The notes beneath the pieces are model-generated. The model was not told where the DNA came from. It searched no databases and worked only from the letters and a program-made list of their open reading frames with translations. The translations under genes and the position numbers were made by a program. A stretch of 29,056 nucleotides of DNA from Apostichopus leukothele (Eukaryota; Echinodermata; Holothuroidea; Aspidochirotida; Stichopodidae), in assembly GCA_010014835.2 (NCBI GenBank), contig JAAAKB020257217.1, positions 1-29,056 of the forward strand. The letters run 5' to 3'. Shown piece by piece: positions 21,301 through 29,056 of the stretch. Positions within the stretch are counted from its first letter, which is position 1. Each line of letters opens with the position of its first letter.

Positions 21301-23799
21301 AAACTCCTTTTACTTTCAATGACACTCAATCGTTATTTCAAATCATGCTTCGTTTGCATATTGTCTCTATATTTATTTTTCCATCTGTTTCCCACCAGAG
21401 TCCTTATCAATTCCTTCCTTGTACATAACAGCTTTCCCAAAGTGCATCTATTTTTAATTTTGCGTTGTGACTTTTGTTTTGTAGATCTCTGCTACATTCT
21501 TTGTGTATCATTTAGATTTTTTTTTCAATGCTCCTTGTTTTTTTACTTTCACAGTTGAGTATAAAGTTTGGTTTATTGTCTAAATATAATAGGCTGTTAA
21601 AGTACTTATAAAAACATTACCTGAGTGACATTCAACATTGCAGAACATAAATTGGTGAGATGGAAAAATGCGATGTGAATTGCAGAATTCAAATTAAACG
21701 TGGACAACTGTAGATCGTATATTATTTTATATGATTATAAAATTATTATTGTTGTTTAACTCATAGCATGCTAAGATTTATGTTGGTGTCCCTCATTTAT
21801 AACACACCATGTTCATTAATACTTTCTTCAGACTGGTCTTGTTAACATGTACTTAACACTTCACTACTGGTCATGATTACAAGTGTATTCAAACTAAACC
21901 TCGACAGCAACAAACTAAAACAATAGCTTGACTTTCTTTGTTGCTACTGCATGTATAGGCTGGCAACTCTAACTTGGTGTTTTTGCAAAAAAAGAATAGA
22001 AAAACAGGTGGGTCGGGGGGAGAGTGGAGGTCAGGGGGAGAGTGGAGGAGTAAGAGGAAACAATTCTAGTATATTTACATTTTGACATCACCCATGGCAT
22101 GCTTTAGTTGGCTTCAGTCATTTATATTTAACCCATTATGTTTGTATTACCTTTCTCTCAGACTGTTTTGTTTTACCCTTACTGATGATGCATCTAATGC
22201 CCTATTGTAGAACATTAGCAAATGAGTTGCCACTGTTCGTACAGTATATAATTGTATACACTCCTGTTGATCAATCGAATATATGTAGTCCCACCAATGT
22301 GACCTCTTCACATTTAATAACTCTCCAGTCATTGGTTGGCAACATACTGTATGACACACCAGAATTAAGTGATTTGCAAATTCTCTTGCATTGGATTTCA
22401 AGGTCACCATCGATACATACAGTTTATATAGCTATATATATAGATATATATTGTTTCTGTAGTTTCCAGGTACTGTACATCAAACCAATCATTTGCATTC
22501 AGAATAGCACTTAACCTTTTATTTAGAGGCGGGATGCTCGCACCTTTTTCCAAAGGGAAGTGTAGGAGCCCATGGGTGGGATGAGGGAGGGGCTATGTGG
22601 GTGGAATGAGGGAAGGACTATATGGGTGGGATTAGGGATGAGGGAAGGGCTATGTGGGTGGGATGAGGTAGGGGCAATGTGGGTGGGATGAGGGAGGCTC
22701 TGAATCAGAATTCACAAGTTCTCCTTAACAAATCTTTTTCTTCTTTTTAATTCGAAATCGAAAGGAAATTCACAGCAGACGTAATCCAGCGTGAAGCTCA
22801 TCGACAAGCCATGAGCGAGAAACAGGTACAGATGACCAGCAAGGCAAAACGAGCGGTGAGTGCCAGCATCCGAAACAAAGAAGTGAGCAGGGAACAGCAG
22901 GGACGAAACAAGGAGGTGATGAGGATGGAGGCATTGACCCAGAGGCGGAGTAAGAGAGCAGAGTTGCAAACCCAGAGGAATCAAGACATTGAGGCAGCAC
23001 GGACCAGGAGACAGGTAAGAATCTTCCACGACTGGTCGACAATTTAGTCTTCCCTCGTGTTCCGTTGTGAGGTAGAAGAAAAAAAAAAGAGAGTGGTCCC
23101 ATCTGACTGCATTTTGTTGGACTGTTGAAATGCTCACCATCATACTACAATGTGTTGAAAAATTCAACCGGTTTTCTAAGAGATTGGACCATAATGTAAA
23201 CTATTAACCAACGTGGTATCAAAGGTTAAAGGTGTCATATTGGAGTTTTATGTGACAAATCATAATTCGTTTTGTTAGTACATATAATTTCTAGCATACT
23301 TTACTTCTGGTTAAAGTTGTAAATTGTTAAAGGATAATGTATGAAAGTTGGATACGGCTAACTCATGACCTAGTGGCTGTCATAAGAGATATTAAAAATT
23401 TATGATTGAAGATGAAGTTGTTGTGACTGTACATTGTAGCCAGCTGTGTTAGGAGAAAATTTCCAATATTCAGGATTACTTGCAAGCCATATTTGGTTAT
23501 TGGGCACTGTAAAGTTGTTGCTCTTGTCGCTTAAACATCGCATTGTTCAATCTCTTCTCCTGCTGTACGAACAGGATATGAAGGAACAGCAGAACATTGA
23601 CCGGTCCCAGAGACACAGCTCCTCTCTGGCTGAGCAGAGACAGCAGCAAATGGCGAGAGACGACCAGATGAGGAATGCCCAGATTCAACGAATTAATCAA
23701 TACCACCAGAAAGAGGCTTTTAACCAGGAAAGGAAAGATCTCAGGATAGCTGTACACTCTCAGAAACTTCAGGAATATAGATCTCAGGTATTACCGTAA
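14285..23799 (+). CDS. C11orf16: C11orf16-like protein with N-terminal VWA domain (five coding exons, ~1028 aa)
   Basis: Exons 14285-15310, 15850-16075, 17177-18536, 22765-23014 and 23575-23799 join with matching phases (0, 1, 2, 0) at canonical GT-AG sites. The start ATG has a good context (AACAATGG) and the VWA fold begins about residue 22. Order: VWA (about 22-215), linker with KYCSV (254-258), DUF4537 (about 321-450), acidic linker, a WHYWK motif (654-658), a duplicated AQxEW motif (about 710-814) and a charged coiled coil (about 828-1028). From memory, human C11orf16 starts at KYCSV, has the same DUF4537 pattern and a W-x-YWK motif, but no VWA domain and no long coil. VWA3B-type proteins also pair VWA with DUF4537 and are the main alternative. 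The upstream X-box suggests a ciliary or flagellar role, which is inference. Confidence 0.82.
15850..16075 (+). CDS. C11orf16: Exon 2 of C11orf16-like gene: DUF4537 core
   Basis: The exon starts after TTTTTCATTTCAG and ends at GGGT|GTAAGTG. Translation begins VCPQRTVLITFDRDPKGPK and contains TPGDKVLTPWEKEAYRMAP followed by GIVLEGIEG. The GDKVL-W pattern and the following G-x-V-L-x-G-x-E are what I recall from human C11orf16 and other DUF4537 proteins, which resemble tandem tudor/SH3-like barrels. The 226-base length shifts the phase from 0 to 1, so skipping it would break the frame. Confidence 0.85.
17177..18536 (+). CDS. C11orf16: Exon 3 of C11orf16-like gene: end of DUF4537, acidic linker, duplicated motif, start of coil
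   Basis: After TTCTTTTCAG the codon split with exon 2 restores Cys418, then ADTEFLIVNLFHGKTEKIP completes DUF4537. An acidic region (about 575-620) and MWHYWK (653-658) follow. Two related stretches, VKTDNAQREWLYRQ and MKSDRAQLEWMMKH, are each followed by a proline-rich segment. The exon ends in a charged helix (EARWKGKEYDALRMKEAKEE). The donor is AATAG|GTTAGT at 18537, inside the first unit of the intronic minisatellite. If not spliced, the frame stops 10 codons later (TAG, 18565-18567), giving an 880-residue form. Confidence 0.85.
18531..19433 (+). repeat. ~31-bp minisatellite, ~28 units, nucleated on the exon 3 splice donor
   Basis: Units have the core GGAATAGGTAACTATC followed by a GGTTCATTATGT half and repeat about every 31 bases, with indels giving about 29-46. 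I count about 28 units by eye. Unit 0 is the exon-intron boundary itself (GGAATAG|GTTAGTATC, then GGCTCATTATG). Most later units keep AATAGGTAACT, a donor-like sequence. Between about 18750 and 18990 neighbouring units alternate (CGTTATGTGGA versus CAATGTGCAGAC), a partial dimeric order. The array occupies the start of intron 3. Confidence 0.92.
19434..22560 (+). other. Intron 3 interior, no internal exon recognised
   Basis: This is AT-rich intronic sequence. It holds a T-run at about 20460-20479, a purine-rich direct repeat (GGGGGAGAGTGGAGG twice, about 22016-22048), an AT run at about 22427-22450 and scattered TACAGTA/TACTGTA words. Open frames at 21295-21558 and 22185-22514 have low-complexity or unremarkable translations and I do not treat them as genes. 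Confidence 0.55.
22568..22700 (+). repeat. ~27-bp G-rich minisatellite with G-quadruplex-type units
   Basis: Five units follow GGGTGGGATGAGGG-A-GGGG-CTATGT. The first (22574-22592) contains four runs of three or more G separated by 1-4 bases, a canonical G-quadruplex pattern on the sense strand. Later units are slightly degenerate. The array ends about 65 bases before exon 4 (22765), in the zone normally holding branch point and pyrimidine tract. Confidence 0.8.
22765..23014 (+). CDS. C11orf16: Exon 4 of C11orf16-like gene: charged coiled-coil segment
   Basis: The exon begins after ATTCGAAATCGAAAG, a rather weak acceptor preceded by TTCTTCTTTTTAATTC. With AG from exon 3 it completes an Arg codon, then reads KFTADVIQREAHRQAMSEK. 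The segment is rich in Lys, Arg, Glu and Gln and lacks prolines, as expected of a continuous helix, ending AARTRRQ|GTAAGA in phase 0. The 250-base length and matching phases support the join across a 4.2-kb intron. Confidence 0.78.
23575..23799 (+). CDS. C11orf16: Exon 5 of C11orf16-like gene: last coil segment and stop
   Basis: After CTGCTGTACGAACAG the exon reads DMKEQQNIDRSQRHSSSLAE and continues as a Gln/Arg-rich coil to KLQEYRSQVLP and TAA (23797-23799). A possible donor CAG|GTATTA lies at 23788, and a better one, GTAAGT, at 23796 overlaps the stop codon itself, so splicing to an unseen exon is possible. I saw no convincing continuation downstream. The terminal-exon reading is therefore preferred, not proven. 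Confidence 0.72.
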   Translation, partial: DMKEQQNIDRSQRHSSSLAEQRQQQMARDDQMRNAQIQRINQYHQKEAFNQERKDLRIAVHSQKLQEYRSQVLP

Positions 23800-23930
23800 G
23801 TCTGGCAACTATGAACGGTAATGCATGGACGCTGATCTCTTCTCCCGTTATAACGTACCCTGGGCGTAGTAAGTGTCTAGTACAGGTTGGTTGGTTAGTA
23901 ATTAGGCCATAGTCAGCTCATGCCAGTTTA

Positions 23931-24031
23931 TATACTATACTATGTATTAGATATATACTAGATATAACTAGATATACTTGATATACTAGATACTAGAAAT
24001 ATATAAGATATATACTATACTATGTATTAGA
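23931..24031. repeat. AT-rich direct repeat with nested TACTAGATAT units
   Basis: TATACTATACTATGTATTAG occurs near 23931 and again near 24011. The interval between is built from ATACTAGATATA-type words that are partly self-complementary. This looks like local tandem and palindromic expansion downstream of the stop codon at 23799. Confidence 0.6.
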
Positions 24032-24035
24032 ATTG

Positions 24036-24066
24036 CAAGTATCTACAGTATGGGTGTAGATACTTG
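24036..24066. repeat. Perfect 11-bp inverted repeat, 9-base loop
   Basis: CAAGTATCTAC (24036-24046) pairs exactly with GTAGATACTTG (24056-24066) around AGTATGGGT. It directly follows the AT-rich repeat and would lie in the 3' UTR if the poly(A) signal at 24700 is used. There is no U-run, so it is not a bacterial-type terminator. Confidence 0.7.
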
Positions 24067-24699
24067 GTATGGGAAACAATCTTTATGTCACATTTGAAAT
24101 CTTTTGTGGTAGTCTTGATCTGGACTCGGCAGGTCCATTTGCAAAATGGTAGGTGTCCTAGTCCATAGCAAGATAAACTCCTAGTCCTTCAGATATCACA
24201 TCTGGAGAGTCTAAGGTTCTTTAACGCTGCTGTGGTCATGTAGCATGTATGACAAAACTGTACACAGCTGGGGGGGGGTCTCAATTTCTACAATAGAGAA
24301 AAATGGACTTGGAGCAAAGAGCCAGAGAACACCAAAATCTAGATTGAGCAATTTGCAGGGTAGGGCAGTAGGATGCTACAGCCTAATGCCTTACTGAACC
24401 TCATACCCAAGTAGTGCAACATTTTGGGCCTCCCCTCCCCCTTTTTTTTCCAAACCAGATTGAAATCTGTCACAGGCCCAGATTTGGGCCCTGGGTCACC
24501 TCTTGAGAAAACCCCAAGTGGTCATTTTTAAATGTCAAGTCCAATTTGCGAAATTACATGAACATGTCTAGAATGTTCCCACCCCTCTCCCGCTACTGTT
24601 GGGACCTTAGGGTATTGGTTGTCGGTAGGACCGAGTGCCTGTTGGTGCCGACAATCAGGATGGCTTCACCACTGAGCATTTATACTGTATGTCGATACA

Positions 24700-24705
24700 A
24701 ATAAA
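24700..24705 (+). terminator. Candidate poly(A) signal for the C11orf16-like gene
   Basis: This is the first clear AATAAA I noticed after the stop codon at 23799, about 900 bases downstream. It would give a long AT-rich 3' UTR. Variant signals nearer the stop cannot be excluded. Confidence 0.35.
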
Positions 24706-26000
24706 CGGAAGGAAGATTGCCAAAGCTGTGTGAAATTTGATGTTGAGGAAATGATTGAATGTTTTTTATCTTTCAAAGCACTTTTGAGCTTTCATAATTT
24801 TTTTATCACAAAATCTTGATGAAAACAAAATGTGAGTACAAAAAGTCCCATAAATCTGTGCAGTTGATAATTTTGCATATCATTTGTTTATTTGATTAAA
24901 TTATTAAATTATACCCAGTGCTTAACCACCAGCACTGATGGTAAAGAAGATTGCAACAAAATGTTTGCCTATGGCTCTCCTGGTAGTACTTGTGGACAAT
25001 TTGCTCCACCTTTTACAAAATCATTTCCTGTTTTATCAAAAGGGTAGGGTGTTAAATTCAGTATGCTGTATTAAAACACAAAGACAACTCAAAACATAAT
25101 CAAATATTTATGTGCTATTTTGTGTTTTTATTCCAAATTTTCTTGTAAATCTTGTTGCAATGAATGAATATACAGTGTTTCGTTTTTAATTTTAACATTA
25201 ATTCTTAGATATTAAAAATTTCAGAAAGTAAAACTTCGCGCATATATATTCTGTCCAAAACCGTAATCGGTGAGTACAAATGATGATATTATTATGTGAG
25301 ATGGTAATATCTGTAATTTTTATTTGTTAATAAATCTGATGTTTAAAAAAAAAAATTTGCATCATCATGATGTAGGTAATCTTCAATAAGAAAATAAGTA
25401 TTTGTCCATGTAAATAAAATGTAGAAACAAAAATAAAAACAAAATTTTGTCTTTTTGAAAAATAATAAAATAGGATAAAATAAGCTGAACTGAATACATG
25501 TTAAACAGAGGTGGAGCAAAAATTTCCTTTATCATGGTTACATACAACAGTCTGATAATTTGGTAATTATACATTTCTATTTATATATAGTTAGGTCTAT
25601 AAAGGTACTTTATGCTTTTAATAAGAGTATTTCATGCTTTAATAACTTGTACAGTTAAATACAAGACAATACAAAATTTTGCATATTTCCATCCTACATA
25701 AGCATAGCATCATCACTCAGGTCCAAATCTTGGTCTACGTTTGGTATGATTATCGTCGGGGTAGTTTCTGAGAGGTGAAGCAAAAACGGTTAAAAAAGAA
25801 AATGGTTAAACGGTCGACTTGAGAGCAAGGATCTTTTAAGCCGATCATATATAACGATATTAAAGACGGGTAGCGCCAATTGAAGCCCAAAGAGATATGA
25901 GATCATTTTGATTAATAACACTTTTTTTGTCATGTTGGTTGTAAAACTAAGAAGAAAGAAGCTGTATTTTGCATCGCTGCTAAGTTCAGACATGAGCTTT

Positions 26001-26018
26001 TTCCGCGAATTCGCGGAA
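26001..26018. repeat. Perfect 18-bp palindrome TTCCGCGAATTCGCGGAA
   Basis: The 18 bases equal their own reverse complement and contain four CpG sites, standing out in an AT-rich background. It may belong to a dispersed repeat or be a symmetric protein-binding site; no neighbouring gene is evident. Confidence 0.65.
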
Positions 26019-28503
26019 TATCCGTGATTTCTTTTCTACCTTGGGGACAAAAAAATTATCCTAACACACTGTAGCATATGCAAACTTGAGCCTATACCGT
26101 AATTTTTGCAAATTCCATGATATTTTTTTTACCCCAGGCTCATCTCTGTAAGTTTGAGTCAATCTGACCAAGCTCATCATATTGTGCATCATCCCTCCAT
26201 GTAACTAAAACTAAGCTTTATGTGAGTATTTCCATCTGGTCACTCGTGATTGCCGAGTTATCAACCCTTTAATCCAAATCAGAAATTGTGAAAATTACAG
26301 GACAGTGATACAGGAGAAACTCACATTTCTCAGTTTCTTGGAAAGAATATTCCAGATATTAGAATTATATTAAACGTGAATCTTTCAATCTAAACGATGG
26401 AATAGTTTTTTTAGCGTTATTTATGTATCAAGAATAACTGATGAATTTTACACCTTGATGAATGCAAAAACATTCCTTTCTCATTTTTGAGTCTGTACAT
26501 ATAACTACAATTGTTGTACATAAGCTACTATTCGTTGTACATAAAACTTAAAAGATTGTTTAAAAATACTTGATTAACTTCAATTTTAAAAGAATATTAA
26601 GTAGGGTATCACAGATATATATATATTAATAATAGATATTCTTAGTAATGTTAATTATTAAAGCCTGTTTCAGCTAACAAATTGATAACAAGTTGTGAAA
26701 TATTGTGAATTTTAAACATGAGATGTACAGTAGATATGTATGTATAGTGAACTTATGATTATAACAAGTGTATAACCATGGAACCAACACCATTTTCTTT
26801 CCTAACACTGTAATTGTTATTCGGTTCTCGATACACTCAGATCAAAACATTTCAAATATTACAACAATAACAAAATAATATCCTGTAAAAATCACTGTCA
26901 GTAATTAAAATCATCTTTGTTTTGACACAACGAGTAAATAGTCCATCACGATTGTCTTTCAGAGCATCTATTTCTATTAAATGTTGTACTCTTGTTGTTG
27001 TTCGTTGTGCATGATTCGTGACCCTATGGTAGAATAAAATAAATAATGACAAATAATTTCTAGAGTCTGTGTTATATTTTGTATACTATCGACCCGGCAA
27101 TTTCTTATGGACAGATTATTTCATATCACAGTTTGGACAAATATCAAATCCAAGTTTTACACTTAAGTTTCCACCCAAGTCTTACACCTAAGTCTTACAC
27201 CAACTTGCACATTCTACCTACTATCTATTTGTGCATTTTTTCTCCCGGGTATGTTGGTTGCACACATGTGGGAATCAATGTTAATCTGCTGTTGCCTTTC
27301 ACCATACTGACAGCCTGCCCAATGCTACAAGTGTAAGGACTTGTGGATTGCTGGATACCATCTGCTAATCTGATCGACTCCATTATTTAAGTACATCAAA
27401 CTATTGTTAAAGGACCATTACTTTAAGGACATAATAGATTATCTAGACTATGATTCAAGGACATTCGTGCCTTATTATTATCATAACTAGGACCGTCTCA
27501 GTGGTACCAGCCCTGTTGAATATATGTATCGACTTGGAAAAGAAAAAAAAAGTCAAAATCTGAAATTGAATAACTTAAAATCAGTTCATAATAGTTGGAA
27601 ATTAGGAATCATTGAAAATACTTGGAATTAGTAGTTAATTTGGACTTAATTTGGAAAGAATCAGTTTTAAGAATGTTTAGAAAATTAATTGAAAGCCATT
27701 TGGACCGAGAATAAAAAGAAGGAAAAAACTATGTAATTTTGATACTTAACATTTTTGATTGAAAATCACTTTGTGTCCATCATAACCAACTTTTATGGCT
27801 GTTTTTTCTACACATCATGCAATCTAAGGAATGCAGAATAAATTTACAAATTTGTAGAGGTATTTATTTATCAGTAGAGACATCTCTTGCTTTAATGAAA
27901 GCTAAATGTATGCATTGTTTTGTAGCATTTTTATTCCATGACGAGAATTAGTCCATTAACCATAGGTTGCATTTTTCAGCTTTCTTGATCTCAACTTACT
28001 GAAACTTTATCTCTCCTGCAAACAGACTGGGATTAGTGAGTTTGGAAGAGTTAATTTCTTCACACCTTGCCATGTCTGCCTTGATCTGATAGTGATTTGG
28101 CTACTAGCTGTGTGATGAGTTGCATAATAGACAAATATAGGCAGCTCAACTAAGGTGCGAAAAGATGGGATTGATCACTCAGGTAACCAACTGGAAAAAC
28201 CTGCCGTTCAGTATAAATGGCGGGTTTTTAGATGCAACCTATAGCTCATGGACACTTTCACGGCATGTCATTTACCCAAAATGAAGAGTGCAAGCAGGGT
28301 ACACATTGAGATAATTTACCCCGGGGGTTCCAAACTGGCATTTTGCACACATCTGTCCACAGATACCATCAAACACAGATAAGACACAAAATAGTGTGCT
28401 TCATCCCTCTCCCTACAGTCTCATCTCTACATATATTCCTAAAATCTCTCACTGCTTCCCTCAACATCCCATCTTGGTACATTTCGGACCTCTACTATAT
28501 CTC

Positions 28504-28517
28504 AGTTGCCATAGAAA
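28504..28517. promoter_or_regulatory. RFX-like 14-mer GTTGCCATAGAAAC
   Basis: The left half GTTGCC fits the X-box consensus and the right half AGAAAC differs at one position from RGYAAC. It lies about 40 bases beyond the donor of the minus-strand exon to its right, in an apparent intron, so a promoter role is doubtful. Confidence 0.25.
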
Positions 28518-28558
28518 CCTAAGTCATTTTGTTTTGATATTATAAAACCAGCACTCAC

Positions 28559-28763
28559 TTGAATGGTTCCTTGTTCCACCAATCAGCGGCTATTTTCTCC
28601 ACTGTCTCCAGGGACAACGCCTCTTCACCCATCAGGTTTCCTTTAATATTCTCCTCCTCCTCTGTGAGCTCAGCCTCGGGCTCCTCTTCTTCCTCTGCTT
28701 CTTGCTCACCGGATTCTTCTGGCTTTGACTCCTCTGGACGGGTTTCTTCCACCTTTTCTCCAT
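28559..28763 (-). CDS. Internal exon, acidic stretch plus adenylate-kinase-like segment (AK9-like)
   Basis: On the minus strand a pyrimidine tract (TTCTCTGTTTCCCTTCAAG) precedes the exon and a strong donor AA|GTGAGT ends it, giving 205 bases that enter after one base of a codon and leave after two. Translation starts GEKVEETRPEESKPEESGEQ, passes a Glu run, then reads IKGNLMGEEALSLETVEKIA and ADWWNKEPF. G-x-L-(M/V)-x-x-E followed by a helix is the layout before the conserved GF-x-(L/I)-x-GFPR strand of adenylate kinases, and acidic inserts between kinase domains are known in AK9. The family call is inference from that pattern. An in-frame TGA overlaps the donor. I found no downstream partner exon in the 4.7 kb to its left. 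Confidence 0.55.
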
Positions 28764-29056
28764 CTTGAAGGGAAACAGAGAAGGTCGGAGTCATGGCCAG
28801 ATTTAGGTATAAACTAAAAAACCTACAGCTTAGGGCCTCACAATCTGTAGGGGCCTCAAAAATTTCAATTTCAGATTTTTTTTTTTGGGGGGGGGGGGGC
28901 TTTAAAATTATGTGCACAGAAAGTGATAAACTGCGTAGCTGATCTCTGAGGACATCATTCATGATTTTGTTTTGGGGAAATTTAAGAATGAAAATGTTAT
29001 TAATTGTAGGCCTTTCTGATATAATTTTGGACACAAGTTCATTATTACTTGTTTTT
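28764..29056. other. Intron upstream (minus sense) of the acidic exon, with repeat-like sequence and poly(T)/poly(G) run
   Basis: The interval contains a phrase typical of dispersed repeats (GGGCCTC twice, about 28833-28858) and a T-run followed by a G-run at about 28877-28899. The long minus-strand frame running through it is an artefact of the low-complexity run; the acceptor at about 28764 marks the real exon edge. Confidence 0.5.

Larger units (their letters stand above)
23800..28552. other. 3' UTR and intergenic or intronic stretch; no supported exon
   Basis: No plus-strand exon continues the gene to the left and no minus-strand exon continues the adenylate-kinase-like exon to the right. 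AATAAA at 24700-24705 could end the plus-strand transcript. Structures worth noting are AT-rich repeats (about 23931-24031), a perfect hairpin (24036-24066), a small hairpin with TTGTCGG/CCGACAA arms (about 24619-24656) and an 18-bp palindrome (26001-26018). Confidence 0.5.

Noticed and set aside
21295-21558. Hydrophobic plus-strand open frame in intron 3
   Set aside because: The Phe/Leu-rich translation comes from T-rich sequence; it starts with TTG and has no supporting signals.
22712-23167. Minus-strand open frames opposite exon 4
   Set aside because: They are mirror images of the purine-rich coding exon on the plus strand, and their Pro/Ser/Leu-rich translations are unlike a protein domain.
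23446-23574. In-frame extension of exon 5 upstream into intron 4
   Set aside because: A clear acceptor at 23574 matches the phase of exon 4; the upstream open stretch does not resemble the coil sequence.
24619-24656. TTGTCGG/CCGACAA hairpin as an RNA gene
   Set aside because: There is only a 7-bp outer stem with mismatches inside and no Pol III boxes or other RNA-gene context.
25383-27052. Short minus-strand frames in the 25.4-27.1 kb stretch
   Set aside because: They are AT-driven Phe/Tyr/Ile-rich translations without splice sites, and none resembles the missing adenylate-kinase partner exon.
28764-29034. N-terminal extension of the acidic minus-strand frame
   Set aside because: It runs through a poly(G)/poly(T) tract translated as Pro/Lys runs and dispersed-repeat sequence; a good acceptor lies at about 28764.

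Overview
This is an AT-rich, intron-containing eukaryotic window, probably nuclear DNA of a marine invertebrate and most likely a non-vertebrate deuterostome (echinoderm-like). That placement is an inference. It rests on small exons with canonical GT-AG introns, abundant minisatellites, poly(G)/(C) tracts, hAT-like MITEs, a tRNA-derived SINE and an ortholog-like copy of the vertebrate gene C11orf16. No prokaryotic, viral or CRISPR features were seen.

Layout. 1-4478: no confident gene; holds a degenerate ~20-bp minisatellite (3235-3622). 4479-5454: minus-strand 3'-terminal exon of an unidentified protein, with a Ser/Glu-rich C-terminal tail ending in a PDZ-ligand-like PSAV. 8078-8420 and 11527-11734: two MITE-like elements. 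9125-10770: a compact plus-strand locus with a TATA/Inr-like core promoter, two exons joined in phase 0, one hydrophobic segment, a basic tail, a stop and an AATAAA; a tRNA-type SINE sits in its intron. 12560-12895: a minus-strand open frame of unknown meaning. 12981-12993: a perfect X-box (RFX site). 14285-23799: the dominant gene, five plus-strand exons encoding about 1028 residues. 28559-28763: one minus-strand exon with an acidic stretch followed by an adenylate-kinase-like segment.

The main gene has an N-terminal von Willebrand A domain with an intact MIDAS, then a DUF4537 (tudor-like) domain, a linker carrying a duplicated AQxEW motif, and a long charged coiled-coil tail. From its KYCSV motif through DUF4537 to a WxYWK-type motif it matches my recollection of vertebrate C11orf16. 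The vertebrate protein starts about 250 residues later and lacks the VWA domain. The X-box 1.3 kb upstream fits a ciliary programme, as does the possible AK9-like neighbour.

The most unusual structure is the start of intron 3. About 28 copies of a ~31-bp minisatellite begin at the exon 3 splice donor itself. The donor lies inside the first unit, and most later units carry a look-alike AATAG|GTAACT.
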